Origin: Centipeda noxia ATCC 43541
GTDB taxonomy: Bacteria; Bacillota; Negativicutes; Selenomonadales; Selenomonadaceae
Length of the DNA: 64,000 nucleotides
NCBI RefSeq assembly: GCF_000160555.1
Contig: NZ_GG749281.1
Location: forward strand, 225,955 to 289,954
Direction: 5' to 3'
The notes under the pieces were generated by a model. It searched no databases, was not told where the DNA came from, and saw nothing but the letters and a program-made list of their open reading frames with translations. Position 1 is the stretch's first letter, and the number at the start of each line of letters is the position of its first letter. Both the position numbers and the translations under genes were made by a program. Shown in pieces: positions 55,307 to 62,625 of the stretch.

Positions 55307-55482
55307 AATGAGATGAAAATTTCATGCTACATATGGGGTTATCCACTACTTTATCCACATTATCCACAGAAATCGGAAAACCGTTCGGAAAAATTATGCA
55401 CACTGTGCAAAGATATGTGGATAAAGGAATTCTCGGATTTTGAAACAAATTTTTCCACAGGGTTTTGCACAACTGGGGATAA
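55270..55482. other. DnaA-box cluster outside oriC
   Basis: Within 213 bp lie consensus boxes TTATCCACA at 55351-55359 and 55360-55368 (directly abutting) and TGTGGATAA at 55416-55424. Near-consensus boxes lie at 55270-55278 (TGTGGACAA), 55339-55347 (TTATCCACT), 55451-55459 (TTTTCCACA) and 55474-55482 (TGGGGATAA). The stretch from 55307 to 55539 holds no gene and is AT-rich. It is 18-20 kb from dnaA. It could be a DnaA titration site, a control region for mgtC, or an origin accessory. Confidence 0.8.
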
Positions 55483-55539
55483 CTTATGATGAAGTATTGA
55501 TTTTTCATAATTTATCTATTCGGAAAGGAATCTTTACCT

Positions 55540-56217
55540 ATGCAAGAATGGGAAGTCTGCCTGCGGCTCGTGCTCTCCTGCATCATGGGCGGCATCATCG
55601 GCTACGAGCGGCAGATGCGGCACAAGTCGGCAGGTCTGCGGACGAATATGCTCGTTGCGCTCGGTGCGTGCCTCATCATGCTCCTGTCGCAGGCGCTCTA
55701 CGACAACGTCGAGGGCAAGACGAACGCCGATCCCGCACGGCTTGCGGCGCAGGTTGTCAGCGGCATCGGCTTTCTCGGCGCCGGTGCGATCATGAAGGAG
55801 GGCCTGACCGTCACGGGCCTCACAACGGCGGCGACGCTCTGGGTCGTTGCAGGTGTCGGGCTCGCCGTCGGGGCGGGGTTCTATCTCGGCGCGGGGGTGA
55901 CGACCGGCGTCGTCTTCCTCATCCTCTGGAACCTTTCGCGGCTTGATATGTGGGTCGATCACGACCGCATCCTCGCACTCTCCATCTATACCCTCGACCG
56001 GCCGGGGCAGATCATGCGCATCAGCGCCTGCATCGAGGATCTGCACCTGCGCGCGCGCGGCGTCAAGGTAAAGACCGATGAGGACGAGGCGGAGACGGGC
56101 GGCGAACGGCGGGTCTACCTCAACTTTGAGGTGTACAACAGCGAGAGCCTGCGGCGCGCTTTCATCATCGACGCACTCCGTCAAGTTGACGGCGTGCTGC
56201 GCGTCGATGTGGTGTGA
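55540..56217 (+). CDS. MgtC/SapB family membrane protein
   Basis: The 225-residue protein has the MgtC core CIMGGIIGYERQMRHKSAGLRTNMLVALGACLIMLLSQ, with RQ and the RT region, and then ARLAAQVVSGIGFLGAGAIMKEG. Four or five membrane helices occupy residues 1-130 and a soluble ACT-like tail follows (YTLDRPGQIMRISACIEDL). It may modulate ion or ATP homeostasis. It starts just downstream of the DnaA-box cluster. Confidence 0.92.
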   Translation: MQEWEVCLRLVLSCIMGGIIGYERQMRHKSAGLRTNMLVALGACLIMLLSQALYDNVEGKTNADPARLAAQVVSGIGFLGAGAIMKEGLTVTGLTTAATLWVVAGVGLAVGAGFYLGAGVTTGVVFLILWNLSRLDMWVDHDRILALSIYTLDRPGQIMRISACIEDLHLRARGVKVKTDEDEAETGGERRVYLNFEVYNSESLRRAFIIDALRQVDGVLRVDVV

Positions 56218-56306
56218 TGCTTGACGAAATATATCGAGTGACGTAAAATGAGCGGAGAAAAGGGGCTGCCGCACCGCCGGCCGCCCCATAACATGAGGGA
56301 AGGATA

Positions 56307-56342
56307 TCCGCCTGTTGTTGAAGCGCAGGGCGGATTTTCTTG
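56307..56342 (+). terminator. Possible terminator of mgtC
   Basis: Stem ATCCGCCTG/CAGGGCGGAT (one bulge) followed by TTTCTTGT. The T-run is short. Confidence 0.45.
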
Positions 56343-56372
56343 TCCGCAGTGCGATACGGAGAGGAAACGAAG

Positions 56373-56849
56373 ATGATTATCTCCTGGGACGAATACTTTA
56401 TGGGCGTAGCGATCTTCTCTGCCTACCGGAGCAAGGATCCGCACACGCAGGTCGGCGCGTGCATTGTGAATGAGGACAAGCACATCGTCGGCGTCGGCTA
56501 CAACGGCATGCCGAACGGCTGCGACGACAGCGTCTATCCGTGGGGGCGGACGGGCGACTTTGCCGATCAGAAATACCCCTACGTCGTGCATGCCGAGCTG
56601 AACGCGATCCTCAACGCGAGCACGTCGCTCAAGGGCTGCCGCATCTATGTCTCGCTCTTCCCCTGCAACGAGTGCTGCAAGGCGATCATCCAGAGCGGCA
56701 TCCGCGAGGTCGTCTACCTCTCGGACAAGTACGCGGCGACCGACAGCACGAAGGCGTCCAAGCGTATGCTCGCCTCGGCGGGCGTCACCTGCCGCCGCAT
56801 GGAGACTGACCTCACCTCCGTGCCGGTCAATTTTGTCGCAGAGGAATAG
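56373..56849 (+). CDS. dCMP deaminase family protein
   Basis: The 158-residue zinc deaminase has HAELNAIL (zinc His and catalytic Glu) and PCNECCKAI (zinc Cys pair), plus RSKDPHTQVGACIVNEDKHIVGVGYNGMPNG. It converts dCMP to dUMP for dTTP synthesis. Close relatives include ComEB. ATG 56373 has GAGAGGAAACG upstream. A terminator follows within 20 bp. Confidence 0.92.
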   Translation: MIISWDEYFMGVAIFSAYRSKDPHTQVGACIVNEDKHIVGVGYNGMPNGCDDSVYPWGRTGDFADQKYPYVVHAELNAILNASTSLKGCRIYVSLFPCNECCKAIIQSGIREVVYLSDKYAATDSTKASKRMLASAGVTCRRMETDLTSVPVNFVAEE

Positions 56850-56868
56850 AGGATTCGTATCCATCCGC

Positions 56869-56896
56869 AAAAAAGAGCCGCAGACGCGGCTCTTTT
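56869..56896 (+). terminator. Terminator of the dCMP deaminase gene
   Basis: Stem AAAAGAGCCGC/GCGGCTCTTTT with an AGAC loop, T-rich tail. Confidence 0.88.
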
Positions 56897-56968
56897 CTAT
56901 TTTATTTTCGTATTTTTCTGATATAATGAATGTAAGTCATTGCGCAAAGATACGGAGGAGGATTCCTT

Positions 56969-58156
56969 ATGCAAAGCTTTATCTATCATTGCCCGACGGA
57001 GATCGTCTTCGGGCGGGGCGCGGAGCATGCAGCCGCTGAGAAGCTGCGCGCGTTCGGTGCGAGCCGTATCCTCGTTCTCTACGGCGGCGGCAGCGTGCTC
57101 CGCTCGGGGCTGCTCTCGCGCATCGAGGAGGATCTGACCTCGCAGGGGCTTGCCTTCCTCGTTATCGGAGGCATTCAGCCGAACCCGCGCGTCTCCTTTG
57201 TCCGTGAGGCGATCCGCGAGGGGCTGGCGGCGGATGTGAACTTTGTCCTTGCGGTCGGCGGCGGCAGCGTCATCGACTCGGCAAAGGCGGTGGCCCACGG
57301 CATCGCAAATCCTACCGTCGACATCTGGGACATCTGGACGCGCAAGACGGAGATCACCAAGACGACACCGTTCGGCTCCGTTCTCACGATCCCCGCCGCA
57401 GGCAGCGAGACGAGCGACTCGGCTGTGCTCACGAATGAGGATACGGGGCGCAAAATCGGGCTGAACTCCCCGCTCAACCGTGCGGTGTTCGCCTTTATGA
57501 ATCCGGAACTGGCCTTCACCCTCCCGCGCGAGCAGATCGCGGCGGGTGCATCCGATATCATGATGCATACGATGGAGCGCTATTTCACCGATGTGAAGGA
57601 GACAAACGTATTCACGGACCGCGTTGCCGAGGCGCTCATCCGAACGGTGATGGAGTCCGTGCAGCGCCTGCTCGTCAGCCGCAAGGACTACGATGCGATG
57701 AGCGAGCTCATGTGGTGCGGCAGCGTATCGCACAGCAACTTCACCGAGCTCGGGCGGCGCAAGGACTTCTCCGTACACAAACTCGGACATGAGCTGTCTG
57801 CGCGCTTTGACGCAACCCATGCGATGACGCTCACGGCGCTCTGGGGATCGTGGGCACGTCATGTCTATCGGTACGACGCCGCGCGCTTTGCGCAGTTCGC
57901 CGGAGCGATCTTCGGCATTGATGCGGGGACGGACGAGGAACGTGCGCGCGCGGGCATCCGCTGCATGGAGGAGTTCTTTGCCTCCATCGAGATGCCGACG
58001 AGCCTTGCGGGGCTCGCCGAGATCGGCACGCTCACAAAGGGCGCGATCGAGGATATTGCGCGGGCGGCGACTGCGAACGATACCGTCCGCCTCGGCGTGT
58101 TCCATCCGCTGACCTGCGCGGATGCGATCGCGATCTACGAGATGGCAAATCACTGA
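56969..58156 (+). CDS. Iron-containing alcohol dehydrogenase (butanol dehydrogenase-like)
   Basis: The 395-residue enzyme has NAD motif GGGSVIDSAKAVAHG, TIPAAGSETSDSAVLTNE, and the iron-binding His set in HKLGHELSARFDATHAMTLTALW. It opens FIYHCPTEIVFGRGAE. It reduces aldehydes to alcohols in the cytoplasm, and an NADPH preference is common in this branch. A TATAAT at 56922-56927 lies 42 bp upstream. It is monocistronic. Confidence 0.93.
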   Translation: MQSFIYHCPTEIVFGRGAEHAAAEKLRAFGASRILVLYGGGSVLRSGLLSRIEEDLTSQGLAFLVIGGIQPNPRVSFVREAIREGLAADVNFVLAVGGGSVIDSAKAVAHGIANPTVDIWDIWTRKTEITKTTPFGSVLTIPAAGSETSDSAVLTNEDTGRKIGLNSPLNRAVFAFMNPELAFTLPREQIAAGASDIMMHTMERYFTDVKETNVFTDRVAEALIRTVMESVQRLLVSRKDYDAMSELMWCGSVSHSNFTELGRRKDFSVHKLGHELSARFDATHAMTLTALWGSWARHVYRYDAARFAQFAGAIFGIDAGTDEERARAGIRCMEEFFASIEMPTSLAGLAEIGTLTKGAIEDIARAATANDTVRLGVFHPLTCADAIAIYEMANH

Positions 58157-58168
58157 GACCAATCAAAA

Positions 58169-58209
58169 GCGCCGTTATGGGGACGATCTCCCATAACGGC
58201 GCTTTTTGT
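58169..58209. terminator. Bidirectional terminator between ADH and YdjM-like genes
   Basis: Perfect 16-bp stem AAAGCGCCGTTATGGG/CCCATAACGGCGCTTT with an 8-nt loop and T-run. Confidence 0.92.
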
Positions 58210-58218
58210 ATGCAAAAT

Positions 58219-58671
58219 TTAGTTGTATGAATGGATGATATACTGCGCTGCATATACAGCAACAATACAAAACAACACAAACAGATACTCACGGAGCGAG
58301 CCGACGGTGAAGAGGCGGATGCCGATCTTCTGCGTGGGGAAAAGAGCCGGGACCTTCCCGCAGACGGCGTCCTCTGCGATGTGGCACAGTGCGCCGAGGA
58401 GCAGCCAGGTGAGAGCGGAGAAGAACGCTGCGTCGTAGAAGAAGTACGCGCCTGCATGCGTGAGTGCGCCGAGCAGGGCAAGATAGAGCATGGGCCAGTG
58501 CGACCAGCCGCGGTGGCGGCTGCGCCAGGTGTTCCAGCCGACGCTGCCGGGCGTTCCCTCGATCTTGTCCGGGAGGACGGCACCGACGCATGCAGCGGCA
58601 GCCGGGAGCGGATCCGCGGTGACGGCATAGGCAATGGTTCCGGTGAGGACGATGTGGGATACCCACTTCAT
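58219..58671 (-). CDS. YdjM/DUF457-like membrane-bound metal-dependent hydrolase
   Basis: The 150-residue protein has an N-terminal MKWVSHIVLTGTIAYAV with the early His, CVGAVLPDKIEG (conserved Asp), and WRSRHRGWSHWPMLYLALLGALTHAG (conserved HRGxSHW). LLGALCHIAEDAVCGKVPALFP carries a further His/Asp pair. Four hydrophobic helices fit the inner membrane. Relatives are SOS-induced YdjM and other uncharacterised phospholipase-like proteins. Confidence 0.88.
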   Translation of the reverse strand: MKWVSHIVLTGTIAYAVTADPLPAAAACVGAVLPDKIEGTPGSVGWNTWRSRHRGWSHWPMLYLALLGALTHAGAYFFYDAAFFSALTWLLLGALCHIAEDAVCGKVPALFPTQKIGIRLFTVGSLREYLFVLFCIVAVYAAQYIIHSYN

Positions 58672-58826
58672 GCAGCAAACTCCTTTTCATTCGAGGCATC
58701 TTTTTCGCCCTGTTTTGCCGGCCTTTCGTCCCATCGTCCTTCGATGCGTGCGGCCGACCTCCGCGACAGGACAAAAAACTGTGCCGAACGGAGTGTACTC
58801 CCTGGGTGATGTCCGATCGAGGTCCT

Positions 58827-59270
58827 CTATGCTTCTTCCCCTACCCGCTCGCGCGTCTCTGCGATCACGTCGGCGAGTGTGGTCTGCTCCATCGAGTGCT
58901 CCATCGCGCGCTGTATTTGCGCAAGATGACCGTCAAGCACATTGTGGATGTTCCGCCCGACAGGGCAGGCAGGGTTTGGATTTTCGTGGAAGCTGAAGAG
59001 CGTATCGCTGCCGATGCTCTCGACGGCGCGAAAGATGTCGGCGAGGGTGATCTCACCGAGCGGGCGTACGATGTGGGCGCCCCCCTCGCGGCCGCGCGCC
59101 ACGGTGATGAGCCCCGCGCGGCGGAGCTGACCGAGGATGCGGCGGATGACGACGGGATGCACGCCGATGCTCCCGGCGAGCGACTCACTGGTCGCAGGTG
59201 CGTCCGCACTATAGAGGTCGACACAGATGAGGATATGGATGGCGATGGTAAAGCGGCTTGAGATCTGCAT
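58827..59270 (-). CDS. Rrf2 family transcriptional regulator (YwnA-like)
   Basis: The 147-residue protein has a winged HTH: SSRFTIAIHILICVDLYS, then SESLAGSIGVHPVVIRRILGQLRRAGLITVARGREGGAHIV. It lacks the three-Cys cluster of iron-sulfur Rrf2 members (only one Cys near residue 100, NPACPVG), so it belongs to the non-cluster YwnA-like branch. An inverted repeat covers its promoter, suggesting autoregulation. Confidence 0.9.
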   Translation of the reverse strand: MQISSRFTIAIHILICVDLYSADAPATSESLAGSIGVHPVVIRRILGQLRRAGLITVARGREGGAHIVRPLGEITLADIFRAVESIGSDTLFSFHENPNPACPVGRNIHNVLDGHLAQIQRAMEHSMEQTTLADVIAETRERVGEEA

Positions 59271-59271
59271 A

Positions 59272-59307
59272 TTGTATCCTCCGTTGTTCTATATCGATAT
59301 GATACAA
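59272..59307. promoter_or_regulatory. Operator-like inverted repeats upstream of the Rrf2 gene
   Basis: TTGTATC (59272-59278) and GATACAA (59301-59307) pair, with the perfect palindrome ATATCGATAT (59291-59300) inside. CCTCCGTTGTT and AACGAACGGAGG form a further overlapping repeat. They start 1 bp upstream of the Rrf2 start. Confidence 0.55.
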
Positions 59308-59367
59308 CGAACGGAGGAGAAATGCAAGTCCTGGGGAAGCAATGATAAATTCAGCACTGCCATTGCA

Positions 59368-59447
59368 GCGTATTTTTTCGGCAAATCCGCCGCATAGCCT
59401 TACGATACGTCCTCTTTGCGTTCTCGTTCAGACGAAAAAATCTACGC
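59368..59447. repeat. Imperfect inverted repeat in the Rrf2 upstream gap
   Basis: GCGTATTTTTTCG (59368-59380) and CGAAAAAATCTACGC (59433-59447) pair apart from 2 extra bases, around 52 nt. The 273-bp gap 59271-59543 contains no gene. The repeat could be a relic of a small mobile repeat. Confidence 0.35.
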
Positions 59448-59543
59448 CAATCTGACCGGCTTCATTGTATCAGCGATTCCCTGGATGCGAACTCCGCACT
59501 GTGCAGAGAGAGGCTTCTGGACTGTGTGCGGCGCACGCTCCGC

Positions 59544-60065
59544 TTAGGCAAGCTCCTCGGCGGACCGCAGCTGCCGCCGCACGTCGAGGAGGAGCTTATA
59601 GTGCACGGCACGCCCTTCGCGGACGAGCTTCCGTACGGTGAGTGGGCGCCAGAGCGTGTGGATGACGGTGCCGTTCTGGAGAGCGACATCTGTTCCTGCC
59701 GGCGCGTCGACGATGAGCGCAGCGCGCGCGATATTGATGTAGCCGAGGGTCCCGCGCCCTGCATCTGTGGGCCGCACCATGACAGGAGTGAGCACGCAGC
59801 CGTGCAGGATGGGGAGGATGATGTTGCGCCGCCGTGCAAGCTGACGGGCGGCATTCCTGCGGATGAGCCGCAGCTCCTTGTCTTCGCGTCCTGCAAGGCA
59901 GGAGAGGACGTATTCGGTCGCGGCGTGCAGAGTAAGGCTGGCGCCCCCGGCCGTGTGGACAACGGTATCACTGCCGCCGTCCGCCGTGCTCATGGGTACG
60001 AGTGCGAGAATGTCCGCCGCCGCGGGCAGGCACTGCATCAGCGCTTCTCTTTTCGTCCAATTCAT
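59544..60065 (-). CDS. Protein of unknown function (weak ComK-like pattern)
   Basis: The 173-residue protein shows no signal peptide or membrane segment. The half after residue 75 (NIILPILHGCVLTPVMVRPTDAGRGTLGYINIARAALIV) reads like a beta-rich nucleic-acid-binding domain and vaguely recalls ComK competence regulators. The resemblance is weak. The start at 60065 has AAAGGAG 6 nt upstream. A good promoter lies at 60158-60186, with a leader of about 85 nt that contains an inverted repeat. Confidence 0.65.
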   Translation of the reverse strand: MNWTKREALMQCLPAAADILALVPMSTADGGSDTVVHTAGGASLTLHAATEYVLSCLAGREDKELRLIRRNAARQLARRRNIILPILHGCVLTPVMVRPTDAGRGTLGYINIARAALIVDAPAGTDVALQNGTVIHTLWRPLTVRKLVREGRAVHYKLLLDVRRQLRSAEELA

Positions 60066-60120
60066 TTCGGATCTCCTTTCTGGTTCCTGCCTGCCGCTGG
60101 CGAGGCGCACAGGCACGAAT

Positions 60121-60186
60121 ATGCATCAATTTGGATCTCCTGTTCCTTTCTAGATGCATTATAGGGAAAATATGTTCGAATGTAAA
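60121..60186 (-). promoter_or_regulatory. Promoter and leader hairpin of the unknown gene at 59544
   Basis: On the minus strand TTTACA (60181-60186), 17-bp spacer, TATAAT (60158-60163). GATGCAT (60153-60159) and ATGCATC (60121-60127) are inverted repeats bracketing the start of the leader. GGATCTCC occurs twice on the plus strand (60069 and 60133). Confidence 0.6.
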
Positions 60187-60283
60187 GAAAAATTTTGAGC
60201 CTCCCCTCCTCTTTTTCTCTGCCCCGGCAGGTACTCCTGTGTAAGCCGCTTACGGACATCATAAAGGAAAGGAGTTGATCCGG

Positions 60284-60499
60284 ATGGCACGCAAAGATGC
60301 AGCGAGCAAGCTCACGCTGAAGGTCATCGCGGGGGTCGGCCTCGACGGCAAGACGATCTACAAGAACCGCACGATCGGCGGCATCGCGCCTGCGCTCACA
60401 GACGCAGATGCGCTCGTGGTCGGCAAGGGATTCGCAGATCTCCAGAAGCACGGCCTCAGCCAGGTATCGCGCACAGACACCGCGGTCCTCGCGGAGTAA
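60284..60499 (+). CDS. DUF1659 family protein
   Basis: The 71-residue protein has SKLTLKVIAGVGLDGKTIYKNRTIGGIAPALTDADALVVGKGFADLQKHGL, the DUF1659 pattern. It starts 9 nt after GGAG, and a TTG three codons earlier is too close. It is paired with the DUF2922 gene 37 nt downstream. The function of these small Firmicute proteins is unknown. Confidence 0.88.
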   Translation: MARKDAASKLTLKVIAGVGLDGKTIYKNRTIGGIAPALTDADALVVGKGFADLQKHGLSQVSRTDTAVLAE

Positions 60500-60536
60500 C
60501 GCACGGCCAAAGTAACGGAGAAAGGAGGAAGGAACG

Positions 60537-60755
60537 ATGTCGACGAAGAAACAGCTGCGCATGACGCTGAAACTCTCGACGGGCAAGGAGCTGACGCTCA
60601 GCCTCGCAGACCCGAAGGACGGGCTCACAAACGCGGAGGTCACGGCCTGCCTGCAGAACGTCATCGATAAGAAGGCAATCGTTGCAGGCGAGGCGTATCC
60701 CGTCTCCATCAAGGACATTGCCGTTCAGACGGTAGACACCGAAAAGCTCGCCTGA
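60537..60755 (+). CDS. DUF2922 family protein
   Basis: The 72-residue protein has RMTLKLSTGKELTLSLADPKDGLTNAEVTACLQNVIDKK, the DUF2922 pattern. GAAAGGAGGAAGGAACG precedes the ATG. It forms a conserved two-gene unit with DUF1659 and ends at a strong terminator. Function unknown; both proteins are small, soluble and strand-rich. Confidence 0.88.
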   Translation: MSTKKQLRMTLKLSTGKELTLSLADPKDGLTNAEVTACLQNVIDKKAIVAGEAYPVSIKDIAVQTVDTEKLA

Positions 60756-60777
60756 GCGCCCCTCGGACATCGGTCAA

Positions 60778-60812
60778 AGGGCCCCGCAGGAATTTTCCTG
60801 CGGGGCCTTTCT
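60778..60812 (+). terminator. Terminator of the DUF1659/DUF2922 operon
   Basis: A 13-bp stem GGCCCCGCAGGAA/TTCCTGCGGGGCC and a short T-run. Confidence 0.88.
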
Positions 60813-60849
60813 GGTGCACTCGCTTTTTCGTGTGATCGGCGTGCGGCGC

Positions 60850-60878
60850 TTGCATATCCTGCGCAATTTTGATACACT
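60850..60878 (+). promoter_or_regulatory. Promoter of tRNA-Arg
   Basis: TTGCAT (60850-60855), 17-bp spacer, TACACT (60873-60878), 9 bp before the tRNA. Confidence 0.7.
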
Positions 60879-60887
60879 TGGAGCAAT

Positions 60888-60964
60888 GCGGTTGTAGCTC
60901 AGATGGATAGAGCATCTGCCTCCTAAGCAGAGGGTCGCGCGTTCGACTCGCGCCAATCGCACCA
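60888..60964 (+). tRNA. tRNA-Arg (anticodon CCT), 3' CCA encoded
   Basis: Acceptor arms GCGGTTG/CAATCGC pair (one G-T). The D-arm contains AGCTCAGATGGATAGAGC, the anticodon loop is CTCCTAA between TCTGC and GCAGA, and the T-arm contains GTTCGACTC. A61 is followed by encoded CCA. It reads AGG. Confidence 0.95.
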
Positions 60965-60977
60965 TTTCTTTTGAATG

Positions 60978-61006
60978 AAAGACTTCTCGCGGCGAGGAGT
61001 CTTTTC
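60978..61006 (+). terminator. Terminator of tRNA-Arg
   Basis: Stem AAAGACTTCTC/GAGGAGTCTTT (one G-T) with a GCGGC loop, then TTCT. Confidence 0.75.
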
Positions 61007-61041
61007 TAAGTTTCGGCAGAATTTGAAGGGAGCAATGAGAG

Positions 61042-61144
61042 ATGAAGCGGAAGATCCTTGCGGGGCTCTTGGCGGCGCTCGTGGTCGGCGGTGCTGCGGC
61101 GGGATGAGTTCCCCGAGGTGTTTCGCGAGGATTGGCCAGAGTAA
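61042..61144 (+). pseudogene. Remnant of a small secreted-protein gene
   Basis: ATG 61042 behind GGGAG encodes a 21-residue signal peptide-like leader (KRKILAGLLAALVVGGAAAG) and stops at 61105-61107. In another frame protein-like text resumes (RRDEFPEVFREDWPE) up to a stop at 61142-61144. It looks like a start and an end joined by deletion and frameshift. It could also be a real 21-residue peptide. Confidence 0.4.
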
Positions 61145-61157
61145 ACTGTTTCGGACA

Positions 61158-61188
61158 TAAAAAAGGCGCCCCTGCGGGCGCCTTTTTT
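61158..61188. terminator. Bidirectional terminator before the zinc-ribbon gene
   Basis: Stem AAAAAGGCGCCC/GGGCGCCTTTTT with a CTGC loop. It serves the leftward gene that stops at 61194. Confidence 0.9.
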
Positions 61189-61193
61189 GTATG

Positions 61194-61472
61194 TCAGTTT
61201 TTCCCAAAGCCGAAGAGGGATTTGAGCCGCGTCCCGATGCCGCCGTCTGTGCGCGCATCGGTGCGTTCCCCATCGGCATCCGGCACGTCGTCGTAGAGAT
61301 CGGAGTCCATCACGGCGTGCGGCGGCGCGTCGTTGCGGCTCTCAGTATCGTCGCCGCCGAGGGCAAAGCCGCTGCCGTAGTTCGGTGAGAACCCCGAGAT
61401 GATGGGGATGCCGCAGTTCGGGCAGGCGGTTGCCGAGGAGGGAACGAATTTATCACATTTGGGACAGAACAT
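61194..61472 (-). CDS. Zinc-ribbon protein with acidic linker
   Basis: The 92-residue protein has an N-terminal double-Cys ribbon (MFCPKCDKFVPSSATACPNCG), a disordered acidic centre (DDTESRNDAPPHAVMDSDLYDDVPDADGERTDAR) and a short basic-aromatic tail (LKSLFGFGKN). The start at 61472 has GAGG 10 nt upstream. An ATG 3 codons earlier is too close. It is in line with the DUF805 genes upstream. Confidence 0.8.
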   Translation of the reverse strand: MFCPKCDKFVPSSATACPNCGIPIISGFSPNYGSGFALGGDDTESRNDAPPHAVMDSDLYDDVPDADGERTDARTDGGIGTRLKSLFGFGKN

Positions 61473-61533
61473 GGAGATCATGCCTCACTTTCTGCGGATG
61501 TACAGCAGTTTCTCCATACCGTTGAGGGATGCA

Positions 61534-62625
61534 TCACGCGGTGCCGGGCTGTGTATCTTCTCTCAGCAGGCGGAGTATGCCGACGAGAGAAGCAATGCCG
61601 CAGACGATCCAGAATGCGATGAAGGCGGTATCCGAGGCAGTGTTGCCGACGGCGAGGAGGAGCTCGACGCTCTGCGGGATGTCGCTCTCGGGGATGAGCT
61701 CGATTGTGCCGAAGATTTCTGCAACCGGGAGGCAGGAGAATGCCGACGGCAGGAGTGCGGCGAATACGAAGACGGCCTCGAGGCTGCTGCGGCCGAGCGT
61801 ATGAAGGCGTTGGACCACGAGCGGGAGTGCGGCAAGCGGATAGAGGACACACGCCAGGAGGAGGAGGAGGAGGTCCGCGCCGATCGGGAGGAGGCCGACG
61901 CTCTGGAGGAGCGCCGTGACCGGGTACAGGGTGAACTGCACGATGGTCGGCAGGGTCAGCCACGAAGCGGCGAGAACGAGGAGGGCGCGCACAGCGAAGG
62001 TGCGCCGGTCAATCCTGCCCTCCATTGAGAGAAACGCCCGGCGTACGGACGGGAGCGGCTCCTCGGCGGGCGGATCTCCGTAGGCGTTCGCACCGGGGGT
62101 GCCCTTTTTCAAAAAGATGTATATAGAGCACAGAGCTCCGATGAGAAATGTGAGGAGGTATCCGATGAGGAAGAGGACGAAGAGCCCGTCGAAGATCAGG
62201 TTGTCCTCTTCGGGATTCCCGCTGAAGGGCGTTGGGAGGCTATTCGATCCCAATACTGCATTGAGAAAGGAAAAGAGCAGGACGGCAGGAAAGAAGAGCG
62301 TAAAAAGACTCAGAAGGCCGAGCGGGAACGCAAACCATCCGCTGCGGCCGATGTCATGCAGGCGCCGTACGGCCGCGGGGATGGCGAGGAGCGGCATCAC
62401 AGCTGAGACGAGGAAGAAGAGGAGGACGCATCCCATGATGAAGATGACCCAGAACGAACTGGCCGTGTCGCGGAAGTAAAACGAGGCGCAGAGAAATGCG
62501 AACGGCAGGAGCACACAGAGCCCTGCTGAGAATGCAAGCGCTCCTCCGCCCATGATGGTTCCGATGGTCAGCGCGAAGCTGCGCCGTGAGAGTCTGCCCT
62601 CCCTGGAAAAGATCGGCGGGATCAC
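61534..62625 (-). CDS. Membrane protein with two tandem DUF805 domains
   Basis: The 363-residue protein has two DUF805-like units: residues about 5-175, with the hallmark VRRLHDIGRSGWF, and about 195-355, with VQRLHTLGRSSLEAVFVF. Each is introduced by a GRLSRRSFAL or GRIDRRTFAV segment and about four membrane helices. It probably sits in the inner membrane; function unknown. Its start overlaps the preceding DUF805 gene by 4 bp. Confidence 0.85.
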   Translation of the reverse strand: MIPPIFSREGRLSRRSFALTIGTIMGGGALAFSAGLCVLLPFAFLCASFYFRDTASSFWVIFIMGCVLLFFLVSAVMPLLAIPAAVRRLHDIGRSGWFAFPLGLLSLFTLFFPAVLLFSFLNAVLGSNSLPTPFSGNPEEDNLIFDGLFVLFLIGYLLTFLIGALCSIYIFLKKGTPGANAYGDPPAEEPLPSVRRAFLSMEGRIDRRTFAVRALLVLAASWLTLPTIVQFTLYPVTALLQSVGLLPIGADLLLLLLACVLYPLAALPLVVQRLHTLGRSSLEAVFVFAALLPSAFSCLPVAEIFGTIELIPESDIPQSVELLLAVGNTASDTAFIAFWIVCGIASLVGILRLLREDTQPGTA

